From Patescibacteria group bacterium (GTDB taxonomy: Bacteria > Patescibacteriota > Saccharimonadia > Saccharimonadales > JAUPVS01): DNA of 41,074 nt. The notes under the pieces were generated by a model. The model searched no databases. It was not told the origin of the DNA and saw only the letters and a program-made list of their open reading frames with translations. Numbering within the stretch: position 1 is the stretch's first letter; each line of letters opens with the position of its first letter. A program made the position numbers and the translations under genes. Below are positions 21,730 through 28,447 of this stretch, in pieces. The stretch covers positions 1-41,074 of the forward strand of contig JAUPVS010000010.1 in NCBI GenBank assembly GCA_030916945.1. The letters are read 5' to 3'.

Positions 21730-22254
21730 TTTAACTGCATCAACAACATAACGGCCATTAAATTTTCCGTTACCATCCGGCGTAAACTCATCTTCCACAC
21801 GGGCTACACCAGCTTGCGCCAATCGCTCCCATACCTTTTTAGCACCCTCAGTCTGTGACCATTCGTGCGTTTGAAAATCATAGCCGTCACGCATCGCTTG
21901 TTCTATTACGGTTTTATAGGCTGCCGTACCGAAACCCTTACCCTTTTCGTTTACTTCTATTCCGTTAAACCACCGGGCACGAGCCATATTATCGCTTACA
22001 ACTGTACACCTCCCAATAGTCTCACCGTTGTATATAATCAGCGAGGGCCGTGGGACGAGACTTCCTCGTCCAACGCGAGTAGATGGATCGTTTACTATCT
22101 CTACAGATGGGAGTGTGTGGGTAGGATCAATAGCCTCGGATACTTGGCTGGCACGTTGCAACCGAGGGCCTATTTCTAAACCCAAAATCGCTGGCGCGGC
22201 TTCTTGAGCAGTCGACGCCGGATCTAATTCTTGTAGTTGAGTAAATTCTGTCAT
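21727..22254 (-). CDS. GNAT-like N-acetyltransferase
   Basis: A 175-residue protein from ATG 22254 (22275 is also in frame but lies next to a perfect inverted repeat). The C-terminal half is GNAT-like: SLIIYNGETIGRCTVVSDNMARARWFNGIEVNEKGKGFGTAAYKTVIEQAMRDGY, with the acetyl-CoA loop EKGKGFGT, then AKKVWERLAQAGVAR. The N-terminal 60 residues are low in structure and may form a partner-binding segment. The acceptor is unknown. The 3' border is shared with the neighbouring APH gene. Confidence 0.75.
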   Translation of the reverse strand: MTEFTQLQELDPASTAQEAAPAILGLEIGPRLQRASQVSEAIDPTHTLPSVEIVNDPSTRVGRGSLVPRPSLIIYNGETIGRCTVVSDNMARARWFNGIEVNEKGKGFGTAAYKTVIEQAMRDGYDFQTHEWSQTEGAKKVWERLAQAGVARVEDEFTPDGNGKFNGRYVVDAVK

Positions 22255-22281
22255 TTTTGTTTTTTGCTGTGACATAAAAAT

Positions 22282-22301
22282 AGTACCACAAAAGTGGTAC
22301 T
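22282..22301. promoter_or_regulatory. Perfect 8-bp inverted repeat upstream of the GNAT gene
   Basis: AGTACCAC-AAAA-GTGGTACT. In the leftward direction it is followed by an AT-rich stretch ending near the GNAT start, so it may be an operator or a terminator for upstream transcription. The sequence does not decide. Confidence 0.45.
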
Positions 22302-22313
22302 TTGTCTAGTTAC

Positions 22314-22327
22314 TGGCGGGCCCGACC
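22314..22327 (-). repeat. Truncated copy of the tRNA-Asp 3' end
   Basis: GGTCGGGCCCGCCA in leftward reading is identical to the last 14 nt of tRNA-Asp at 23595-23608. It lies 1.28 kb downstream of the intact gene, just beyond repeat A. Confidence 0.8.
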
Positions 22328-22332
22328 TACTA

Positions 22333-22492
22333 AACGCTTCGCTAGTGTCTGAGCTCGTCCTCGAAGCACGCTATGCTGCTTCTGCGGGCGAGCTGGACGA
22401 TCGAACCGGGGCTACGCCTATCCGTTTCGTTTCCGTTGGGCTGTGAGCAAATAAAAAAGCACTCTATCGAGTGCATTTTGATTTGCTGGCGG
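22333..22492 (-). repeat. 160-nt hairpin-rich repeat, copy A
   Basis: About 97% identical to 23440-23600. It holds nested hairpins (a GAAGCA...TGCTTC stem, and a GGGC-TAC-GCCC hairpin) and, at its upstream end, an intrinsic terminator (GCACTC/GAGTGC at 22459-22474 with a T run at 22453-22458, leftward). Copy A follows the APH gene and serves as its terminator. No protein is encoded. Confidence 0.9.
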
Positions 22493-22518
22493 TCCGTGGC
22501 GCTGGCGGTGTGGAACTA
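22487..22518 (-). repeat. tRNA-end-like 3' border of the APH gene
   Basis: TAGTTCCACACC, GCCAGCGCCACGG, then ACCGCCA in leftward reading, joining repeat A at the same point where repeat B joins the tRNA-Asp CCA end. Both junctions read CGCCA then GCAAATC. Confidence 0.65.
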
Positions 22519-23409
22519 TTGGGCTGCAAGAGCTTCTTCCCCTAACGCAATATAGGGGCCGGAGTAACGGGTATTGTGAGCGGCGTTCCATGTCGCACAG
22601 ACCCCTGCTGCGTAAGCAACTGCAAGGCCGAAAGCTTTCCGTTCCTCAGCAGTAAGAGGTTCTTTGGCGGCGGCGTTGTAGCCATCAAGCAGCTTATCAA
22701 TGAGCTCCTGCGAAGAATATTCGGTTTCCATCCGCATTGATAGATAAGTTCTAGCTAGGTCAATAATTCGATAAGTGTTCTCGGCTGTTTCTAGGTCAAA
22801 TACTGCTGTTACCTTATCGCCATCAGCAAACACATTACCAAGCCACAAGTCGCCATGCGTGACTGACTTCGGTAGATCAAGTTCAAATAGTGACTTCCCG
22901 TTCTCAATCAAATTAGTGAGCTTGTCTTTAAGAGGCCCATCGTAAGCCGCCAAATCTTCTTCGGCATTATTAAGATTAAACCACTGCATTTTGCTAGGTG
23001 GCACATCCATACCTTCAAGACTATTGTGCAGTTTAGCGAGTGTTGCTCCGAAATCAGCCACAAGCTCAAGTGAGGCCGACTTTGGTGCTTCTCCTTCAAT
23101 ACGTTTGCTGAGGGTAAAGGAAGTACCATCGTGCATGCCCACAAATCCACCACCCTCAAGTTCTATATAAGCCGGAGTACGCACACCTGCTTCTGCTAGC
23201 CTAATCTGCATAGCAGCTTCCACCTGTACAGTTTCAGGCAGCTGAGTTTTGAGCACTCTCATGACGTATCTTTGGCCGTTCATATCTGTGAGGTTGTAAA
23301 CATCATTAGCAAAGGCATCTGGATTACGTTCGGAACTGACAAGTTCGTCATCTACATAACTATGAAAGAGCTGGTTAAGTTCAGGGGTATCAAGATTAGC
23401 TTCAGTCAT
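22516..23409 (-). CDS. Aminoglycoside-phosphotransferase (APH)-family kinase
   Basis: A 297-residue protein-kinase-like phosphotransferase. The N-lobe has VYNLTDMNGQRYVMRVLK (ATP-binding Lys). The catalytic loop THGDLWLGN carries His185, Asp187 and Asn192, and VFDLETAE carries the metal-binding Asp205. The family includes aminoglycoside, choline, homoserine and fructosamine kinases; the substrate cannot be fixed and antibiotic resistance should not be assumed. TATGAT at 23416-23421 ends 6 nt before ATG 23409 (leaderless). The gene lies between the two 160-nt repeats downstream of tRNA-Asp, like a cassette. Confidence 0.86.
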   Translation of the reverse strand: MTEANLDTPELNQLFHSYVDDELVSSERNPDAFANDVYNLTDMNGQRYVMRVLKTQLPETVQVEAAMQIRLAEAGVRTPAYIELEGGGFVGMHDGTSFTLSKRIEGEAPKSASLELVADFGATLAKLHNSLEGMDVPPSKMQWFNLNNAEEDLAAYDGPLKDKLTNLIENGKSLFELDLPKSVTHGDLWLGNVFADGDKVTAVFDLETAENTYRIIDLARTYLSMRMETEYSSQELIDKLLDGYNAAAKEPLTAEERKAFGLAVAYAAGVCATWNAAHNTRYSGPYIALGEEALAAQ

Positions 23410-23428
23410 GGGTACATCATAGCAGAAT

Positions 23429-23438
23429 CCGACCGGAT
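23429..23438 (-). repeat. Short tRNA-Asp T-arm fragment
   Basis: ATCCGGTCGG in leftward reading matches the T-arm/acceptor junction of tRNA-Asp and lies 1 nt beyond the end of repeat B. At ten nt it is significant only because of its position, equivalent to the fragment at 22314-22327. Confidence 0.45.
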
Positions 23439-23439
23439 G

Positions 23440-23600
23440 AACGCTTCGCTAGTGTCTGCGCCCGTCCTCGAAGCACGCTATGCTGCTTCTGCGGGCGAGC
23501 TGGACGATCGAACCGGGGCTACGCCCTATCCGTTTCGTTTCCGTTGGGCTGTGAGCAAATAAAAAAGCACTCTATCGAGTGCATTTTGATTTGCTGGCGG
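23440..23600 (-). repeat. 160-nt hairpin-rich repeat, copy B, directly downstream of tRNA-Asp
   Basis: Near-identical to 22333-22492, with two small differences near 23459 and one extra C at the GGGC-TAC-GCCC hairpin. It begins within the last bases of tRNA-Asp. Copy B probably forms a structured 3' trailer of the tRNA transcript. Confidence 0.9.
23561..23582 (-). terminator. Intrinsic terminator of tRNA-Asp
   Basis: GCACTC-GATA-GAGTGC followed by six T in the leftward direction, 13 nt after the CCA end. If it is efficient, the rest of repeat B is not transcribed from the tRNA promoter. Confidence 0.85.
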
Positions 23601-23672
23601 GCCCGACCGGATTCGAACCGGCGATCTCCTCCGTGACAGGGAGGCGTGTTAGGCCAGCTACACCACGGGCCC
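23595..23672 (-). tRNA. tRNA-Asp (anticodon GTC)
   Basis: Minus-strand cloverleaf: acceptor GGGCCCG/CGGGCCC, anticodon stem CCTCC/GGAGG around CTGTCAC (anticodon GTC), T arm GCCGG/CCGGT with loop TTCGAAT, discriminator G and an encoded CCA. Confidence 0.95.
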
Positions 23673-23715
23673 CCGCGCTTGGTTCCCCGCCCCTGCGGGC
23701 GAAAGAACAGGGGTA

Positions 23716-23744
23716 ATCATAGCAAGTTTAGAGGCAAATTGCAA
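23716..23744 (-). promoter_or_regulatory. Promoter of tRNA-Asp
   Basis: Leftward TTGCAA (23739-23744), a 17-nt spacer, TATGAT (23716-23721). Transcription would start about 35-40 nt before the mature tRNA 5' end. Confidence 0.65.
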
Positions 23745-23763
23745 ACCCTATTAGGTGGTTTGA

Positions 23764-24834
23764 CTAGAAGCTAATGTAGGCGTGAGCCGGATGCTTTTCT
23801 TTTTGGTCATTTATGTAGGTGGCAGCCGGTTGGAAGTTAATGTCGATGTGGGCGCCCTTAATTTTGCCGTCTGGGGTGGCTTCGTTGTTCTTGAGTATTT
23901 GCAGGCTGTAACCGGTGTTAACGATTTCTGAGATCTGGCCGGGGGCAAGTTTGAACAGCGCGTCGGTGGTGATCGGGCTAATGTCGCGGTTGGTGGGGTC
24001 AACCACAAAGCCAAAGTCGCCGTTGTTGGCTTTGCTGGCAGCATCGTCGGAGTATTTAGCGGCTACGGCAGCAAAACTAGCGCCAGCCTTGAGTTCGGCC
24101 AGAGCAGCTTGGGCACGGGCCGTGGCGTTTTGATCCATCACAGCCACTACCTTCTGCTCCAAGATCTGTTGGCGAATAACCCGGCGGAAGTCGTCGGCCG
24201 ACCAGCCAAAGTTCTGGCGCAGAGCGTCGTTGTAGGCTTGTTCGCTACCGCCTAGGCGGTTTTGGCGGCGCAGAATGGTAATGGCATCACTGACCTCTTT
24301 GTCACTGACTGAAACGCGCTTTTGGACAGCCAACTGCTTAATATAGGCATCGTTAATGACTTTTTCGAGGGCGCGTTTTTTGTAATCGGTTAACTGCTGT
24401 TTACCGGCTTCGGTGTTAAAGTCGAGTTTTTGCTGGTTTTCGTAGAAGTACATGTAGTGGCGCAGCTCAAACAGGTAGTTTTCGTACGATACATAGCTCG
24501 AACCGGCCTTGGCGACTGGGAATGGTACAACTTGGGTAACGCGATATAAAAAGGCCGAGGTACCGTCGAGGCGATACAGCGACAACACCGAGTAACTCAT
24601 AAAAATTACAAAGAAAGCGATGATAATGGTGGTCGTGACCACCACCACGCGGTGCTTAGAATGCTGCAGCGGGTAGATGTACTTACGGGCGCTACTGAGC
24701 ACTTCTTCGCGGTGGACGGCAACGGTGTCGTTGGTAATACGTGGCGCATCGGCCGGTGCATCCGGTTGCTTATCGATCCGCTTTTCGACTTCTTCTTTAG
24801 CTCGGTTATGGAGCTTCTTAAACTTCCGCTTCAT
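23764..24834 (-). CDS. Membrane-anchored parvulin-type peptidyl-prolyl isomerase (PrsA/SurA-like)
   Basis: A 356-residue protein from ATG 24834, chosen because GAGGA lies about 6 nt upstream; it overlaps the preceding gene by 17 nt. A basic, charged N-terminus (about 60 residues) precedes one membrane helix (VVVVTTTIIIAFFVIFMSYSVL). A SurA-N-like helical chaperone region follows (SYENYLFELRHYMYFYENQQKLDF...KVINDAYIKQLAVQKRVSVSDKEVSDAI), then a parvulin domain (GASFAAVAAKYSDDAASKANNGDFGFV...LFKLAPGQISEIVNTGYSLQILK). It should help exported proteins fold at the outer face of the membrane. A pilus-related role is possible because many pilins are made, but this is inference. Confidence 0.88.
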   Translation of the reverse strand: MKRKFKKLHNRAKEEVEKRIDKQPDAPADAPRITNDTVAVHREEVLSSARKYIYPLQHSKHRVVVVTTTIIIAFFVIFMSYSVLSLYRLDGTSAFLYRVTQVVPFPVAKAGSSYVSYENYLFELRHYMYFYENQQKLDFNTEAGKQQLTDYKKRALEKVINDAYIKQLAVQKRVSVSDKEVSDAITILRRQNRLGGSEQAYNDALRQNFGWSADDFRRVIRQQILEQKVVAVMDQNATARAQAALAELKAGASFAAVAAKYSDDAASKANNGDFGFVVDPTNRDISPITTDALFKLAPGQISEIVNTGYSLQILKNNEATPDGKIKGAHIDINFQPAATYINDQKEKHPAHAYISF

Positions 24835-25435
24835 CAAATTCCTCGTCGTCAGACTGGTTAGTTGGTTGCCCACCCGGGCTGGCCGGATAATTATTGGCGG
24901 TTAATACGCCCTGTTCTCGCAAAATCCCCAGCAGTTTCTTCTGTATTTTGGCCGGATGGTGGACGTCATGGATAATTAAGTCCCCAAGATAGGTTTGCAT
25001 CATTATTGTACCAAATCCCAGCAAAGTTTCCTGCAATCCGGCAATCTCGTAATTCACCATCTGAATCTGCGGCAAGCCGATATCGACCACCGCCCGATGG
25101 AACAAGCCCTTCTGAGTAATCTGAATCAGTCGCTGGTCGGTGACAATAAACACGCTGTAGAACCAGCCAATCCAAAATGGGAAGAAGATAACCGCGCTCA
25201 ACACAAAGCTAATCAGCAAACTGGTAAAGAAGAACTGGGTCGACGGATACTGTTCGGGCGGCCGCGAATAAGTTAGCGCCAAGGTATACAGCGGGCCAAT
25301 CAACAAGGCCAGCATACTTATAATTAACCCCTTGCGCATCACCACCGGGTGCTTGCGAAAGACGAATAACACCTCTTCGTCATCCATTTGGTCGGCAAAG
25401 TACTTGTGACCGCCGTTACTGGCTTTTTTAGACAT
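24818..25435 (-). CDS. Bacterial PH-domain (bPH2) membrane protein
   Basis: A 205-residue protein from ATG 25435; the frame continues to 25552 but crosses the tRNA-Arg promoter region. Two membrane helices (about residues 37-57 and 72-100) precede a bacterial pleckstrin-homology domain (FIVTDQRLIQITQKGLFHRAVVDIGLPQIQMVNYEIAGLQETLLGFGTIMMQT...HHPAKIQKKLLGILREQ), followed by an acidic tail (QSDDEEFDEAEV). The TDQRL...Q..G.F motif is typical of YdbS/bPH2 proteins, whose role is unknown. It is coupled to the parvulin gene by a 17-nt overlap. Confidence 0.82.
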   Translation of the reverse strand: MSKKASNGGHKYFADQMDDEEVLFVFRKHPVVMRKGLIISMLALLIGPLYTLALTYSRPPEQYPSTQFFFTSLLISFVLSAVIFFPFWIGWFYSVFIVTDQRLIQITQKGLFHRAVVDIGLPQIQMVNYEIAGLQETLLGFGTIMMQTYLGDLIIHDVHHPAKIQKKLLGILREQGVLTANNYPASPGGQPTNQSDDEEFDEAEV

Positions 25436-25454
25436 AGCATTAGCGTAAAGCTTT

Positions 25455-25483
25455 TTGGGGCTACTGTCCAGAGGCGGTATACT
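25455..25483 (+). promoter_or_regulatory. Promoter upstream of tRNA-Arg
   Basis: TTGGGG (25455-25460), a 17-nt spacer, TATACT (25478-25483). The transcript would carry an unusually long leader of about 85 nt that contains a GCAGGC-TTC-GCCTGC hairpin at 25501-25515. Confidence 0.5.
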
Positions 25484-25574
25484 GTTCGGGAACGGTCGAG
25501 GCAGGCTTCGCCTGCGTGGCCGCTCATTCGGAATGTGTGCACATGCAAGCACGTGCCCTACCTTCCTCGTTCGC

Positions 25575-25649
25575 GTCCCCGTAGTTCAATGGATAGAATA
25601 ACTCCGTCCTAAGGAGCAGATAGCGGTTCGAATCCGTTCGGGGATACCA
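25575..25649 (+). tRNA. tRNA-Arg (anticodon CCT)
   Basis: Acceptor GTCCCCG/CGGGGAT with a G-T first pair, anticodon loop GTCCTAA (anticodon CCT, T33 present), T arm AGCGG/CCGTT-type with loop TTCGAAT, discriminator A and an encoded CCA. It is the only tRNA here on the plus strand and the only one without a 3'-end copy downstream. Confidence 0.93.
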
Positions 25650-25656
25650 AGGTGAC

Positions 25657-25737
25657 GTCTTCTCAATAGTTCATCCTGCAAAAGTCCTCGACCTCAGGGG
25701 TTTGCGGGTACAGGATTCACTACAGAGAAGACTTTTT
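25657..25737 (+). ncRNA. Structured RNA or elaborate terminator downstream of tRNA-Arg
   Basis: Three stacked stems: outer GTCTTCTC/GAGAAGAC (25657-25664 with 25725-25732), middle ATCCTG/CAGGAT, inner GCAAA/TTTGC extended by TCCT/AGGG. A TTTTT run follows directly. It is about twice the size of an ordinary intrinsic terminator, so it may be a small RNA released from the tRNA-Arg transcript. It lacks the GGAA tetraloop of SRP RNA. Confidence 0.5.
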
Positions 25738-25755
25738 ATACCTAGCTAAACTAGG

Positions 25756-25836
25756 CTTTCGCGCAGCGGCCTTTGGTCTGCATCTGCAGGCCCGCTAGGG
25801 CCGAAGCCGCAGCCAAAGGTTTTGCTGCGCGAAAAG
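25756..25836 (-). terminator. Long imperfect inverted repeat after ndk
   Basis: CTTTCGCGCAGC (25756-25767) pairs with GCTGCGCGAAAAG (25824-25836). The pairing continues through CCTTTGG/CCAAAGG and an inner GGCCC-GCTA-GGGCC hairpin. It begins 3 nt after the ndk stop and probably ends or protects the ndk mRNA. Confidence 0.65.
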
Positions 25837-25838
25837 TA

Positions 25839-26354
25839 TTACTTTTTAGAGCGATTTCGGGCTTGGGTGTAGACTTCGTGGACGGTTTCGTAGTCGAACA
25901 GTTCGGCTTCGGCGAACCAGTGAGCGATTTCTTCGGCGGCTTCTTCAGGATCACCAGAGGCGTGAATAATGTTAGGGACACCAATCTTTTCTTTATTAGA
26001 GTGACCGAAGCCCATGTGAGCGTAGTCGCCACGGATGGTGCCAGGGGCAGCTTTTTGCGGTTCGGTGTCACCGACCATCTTGCGCACTAGGCCAACACAG
26101 TCAATTCCTTCTAGAACAACGGCGATAACCGGGCCTTCTTCCATGAATTCTAGGGTCATGTCAAAAGCCTCTTGGCCGCGACGGCTGATCATCTTGCCGA
26201 TTTTTTCGTAGTGGTTATAAAATTCGTCGTAAGTTGGTTTAAGCATTTTGATGCCGACGATTTTAAGACCGGCTCGTTCGAAGCGACTGATCACTTCGCC
26301 CACGACGGCGCGCTTGACGGCGTCGGGTTTGAGTATAATTAAAGTTCGTTCCAT
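25839..26354 (-). CDS. ndk: Nucleoside diphosphate kinase
   Basis: A 171-residue enzyme that transfers phosphate from ATP to NDPs, via a phospho-histidine intermediate, to balance nucleotide pools. TLIILKPDAVKR, the APGTIRGDY motif and NIIHASGDPEEAAEEI, with the active His131, are all present. It is longer than the usual 135-150 residues because of an insertion (about residues 115-127, GFGHSNKEKIGVP) just before the catalytic His, plus a C-terminal extension. TACAAT at 26362-26367 ends 7 nt before the ATG (leaderless). It diverges from the Xer gene across 59 nt. Confidence 0.96.
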   Translation of the reverse strand: MERTLIILKPDAVKRAVVGEVISRFERAGLKIVGIKMLKPTYDEFYNHYEKIGKMISRRGQEAFDMTLEFMEEGPVIAVVLEGIDCVGLVRKMVGDTEPQKAAPGTIRGDYAHMGFGHSNKEKIGVPNIIHASGDPEEAAEEIAHWFAEAELFDYETVHEVYTQARNRSKK

Positions 26355-26413
26355 TGGCTCAATTGTAACAGATGTGACGGGGCTTTTCTACCCCAATGTC
26401 GTACAATATAGTT

Positions 26414-27334
26414 ATGCTATTCGCTAAAGCTAAAACCGATTTTTTGGAATACTTGGAAATTGAACAAAATCGTTCCCAAAAAACGATATCCAACTACGAC
26501 CATTACCTGACCCGCTTGAGCGACTTTGCCGGTGACATTAAGGTGTCCGCTATCGATGGCGAGTTAATTCGCAAATGGCGCCTGTGGCTCAACCGCCTCG
26601 GTACCAACACCAGTGACGAACTGCAAAAAACCACCCAGAACTACCACCTGATTGCCCTGCGTAGCTTTCTAAGGTACTGCGGTAAACGCGACATCGCCGC
26701 CCTGCCCCCAGACAAGATTGAGTTAGCCAAGACCGTCCGCAAGCAAGTTACTTTTTTGAACCCCGACGAACTAGGCCGATTATTTAGTCAACCAGATGTC
26801 AGCGGACTAGCCGGTTTGCGTGACAGGGCCATCTTAGAACTGTTATTTAGTAGTGGTTTGCGCGTCTCTGAACTGGTTGGCCTGGATCGTGACCACATTA
26901 ACTTGAAGCGGCGCGAGTTTATGGTGCGCGGTAAGGGCCAAAAAGACCGACCGATCTTTATTAGCCCCGATGCCGCCGAATGGGTGCAAAAGTACCTAAC
27001 CGAACGCCAAGACACGGCTCAGCCCCTGTTCGTACGTTACAGTGGCACTAAGCAGGCCGATACCAGTGGTAACTTTAGCCGCCTAACGGCGCGTAGTGTC
27101 CAGCGTATGGTGGCCCGTTATGCCCTGCTGGCCGGTATTACTAAGCATGTTTCTCCCCATACCCTGCGACATTCGTTTGCGACTGACTTATTAATGAACG
27201 GCGCCGACCTGCGTTCGGTCCAGGCCATGCTGGGTCACAGCAACATTGCCACTACCCAGATCTATACGCACGTCACCGACCCACACTTAAAGGCCGTGCA
27301 CGAAAAGTTTCACCACCATAAACCTAAAGACTAG
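26414..27334 (+). CDS. Tyrosine recombinase, XerC/XerD-like
   Basis: A 306-residue site-specific recombinase from ATG 26414 (TACAAT at 26402-26407 ends 6 nt before it, so the upstream in-frame start is rejected). The N-terminal SAM-like domain (FLEYLEIEQNRSQKTISNYDHYLTRLSDF) precedes the catalytic domain, which has SGLRVSELVGL (Arg), GKGQKDRPIF (Lys), HTLRHSFATDLLMNG (HxxR), MLGHSNIATTQIYTHV (His and nucleophile Tyr). It probably resolves chromosome dimers at dif. With only one recombinase in the window, I cannot tell whether it also serves the tRNA-associated repeats. Its stop overlaps the convergent PilX-like gene stop by 4 nt. Confidence 0.9.
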   Translation: MLFAKAKTDFLEYLEIEQNRSQKTISNYDHYLTRLSDFAGDIKVSAIDGELIRKWRLWLNRLGTNTSDELQKTTQNYHLIALRSFLRYCGKRDIAALPPDKIELAKTVRKQVTFLNPDELGRLFSQPDVSGLAGLRDRAILELLFSSGLRVSELVGLDRDHINLKRREFMVRGKGQKDRPIFISPDAAEWVQKYLTERQDTAQPLFVRYSGTKQADTSGNFSRLTARSVQRMVARYALLAGITKHVSPHTLRHSFATDLLMNGADLRSVQAMLGHSNIATTQIYTHVTDPHLKAVHEKFHHHKPKD

Positions 27335-28446
27335 TTAGGCGAACAGGCTGGCTCGTCACCGGCGTTGACGCCGCTCGGCAGATCAACACTCGAGCCACCT
27401 GGCCAGGAAACTAGGCGCTTACAGATGGATTCCATACTCTCGACGGCAAACTCGGGACGGTGATAGCTGGCCTGGAATGGTACGCGTACTTGAATGCGGC
27501 GCAAGACGTTATTGGCCTTACCGGTTACATCAACCGAGGCCTGGGCATTGGCTAGTTGGGCATCCTCGGTGGCGGCGACTTCACGAGCCGTGATAGTGAC
27601 CTTTGAAGAGCGGTATATACCCCGCAGGCGCAAATAGAACTTATCGGTAGCGCCACGCGCTGTTAGGTTGGTGATGGTCGCCTTACAAAACCGCGGCTGT
27701 TTGGCGTTATTACAGTTGCCGTCTACCCAGACACCCTGGCCCAAGTCGGTACTCTGGTTACTGGTAACAAATGACTGCTGGCTAACCGTGTTGGCCGCTC
27801 CTGCCTTAGGGTAGAAAAAGGCCGTTTGGGTATCATTTAGTAAAGAATCTTTGGTAATTGGGTTAAAGATCGGGATTATGGTGGCTCGCAAAATACCGGT
27901 GCTACCTGCCAGATTATCCCCGCCCGAAACACCGGTACCGTCTTGAGGCAGCCAGTGACTATTGTTGGTCGCAAAGCTATTATTGCCCTGTTCGTCTTGC
28001 CAACTAATCGTTATAGATTCCAACGGCTGACCGGACTTGCTATGAACTGGGATAATTGTAGAAGTTTCTTTAATTGTATACTCCAGTGATCGCGGTGCTC
28101 CCTGAAACAGGACGCAAGTATACTCGATTTGGTCGTTGCCGGTGTCACCGCCAAGATTGGGGTTATAGCCGGCGCTCAGGGCATTCATGCCGGCCTGACA
28201 GGTAGTAGCGTCAGCCGGCAACACACCAGTTGACTCAAGTCGGTCGAGCATGAACTTTACAGTGTCGTTAACGCCAGATTCGGCGGCGTAAAAGGCCTGG
28301 GTACTAAGCTGGCGGTTCTGGTTCTGTTCTTGGTTCTGGCGGGCTAAAAATGCAAATCCCAGCGCCACCAAGGTGACAAATATCATAATTACTAACGCCA
28401 CAATGATCGATACAAAGCCTTGCTGTTTGGTTCTTACTTGCTTCAT
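27331..28446 (-). CDS. PilX/GspK-like minor pilin
   Basis: A 371-residue protein. ATG 28446 is used; a GTG at 28455 is also possible. The leader MKQVRTKQQG is followed by FVSIIVALVIMIFVTLVALGFAFLARQNQEQNQNRQLSTQAFYAAESGVND. That is the PilX N-terminal signature: prepilin cleavage after Gly10, no Glu at position 5, and a Q..AFYAAESG motif. A large exported domain of about 300 residues has several cysteines. PilX-type pilins cap or start the pilus with PilV/PilW-type partners, whose likely genes lie directly upstream. It is the last gene of the minor-pilin operon. Confidence 0.85.
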   Translation of the reverse strand: MKQVRTKQQGFVSIIVALVIMIFVTLVALGFAFLARQNQEQNQNRQLSTQAFYAAESGVNDTVKFMLDRLESTGVLPADATTCQAGMNALSAGYNPNLGGDTGNDQIEYTCVLFQGAPRSLEYTIKETSTIIPVHSKSGQPLESITISWQDEQGNNSFATNNSHWLPQDGTGVSGGDNLAGSTGILRATIIPIFNPITKDSLLNDTQTAFFYPKAGAANTVSQQSFVTSNQSTDLGQGVWVDGNCNNAKQPRFCKATITNLTARGATDKFYLRLRGIYRSSKVTITAREVAATEDAQLANAQASVDVTGKANNVLRRIQVRVPFQASYHRPEFAVESMESICKRLVSWPGGSSVDLPSGVNAGDEPACSPN

Positions 28447-28447
28447 C

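Noticed and set aside
22393-22420. Possible decayed tRNA in the 160-nt repeats (GGTTCGATC on the minus strand resembles a T loop)
   Set aside because: The flanking bases do not form a 5-bp T stem and no anticodon arm can be drawn; the similarity may be chance or a very old tRNA-derived end.
22516-23409. Aminoglycoside resistance gene
   Set aside because: Only the general APH/choline-kinase fold is supported; substrate-specific features of known resistance enzymes were not recognised.
25657-25737. SRP (4.5S) RNA
   Set aside because: It lacks the conserved GGAA tetraloop and the asymmetric internal loop of the signal-recognition-particle RNA core.
26414-27334. Xer recombinase as the integrase of a mobile element
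   Set aside because: No flanking att repeats around it, single copy, and a typical XerC/D sequence and length; a housekeeping role is the simpler reading, although use of tRNA-end sites by it cannot be excluded.
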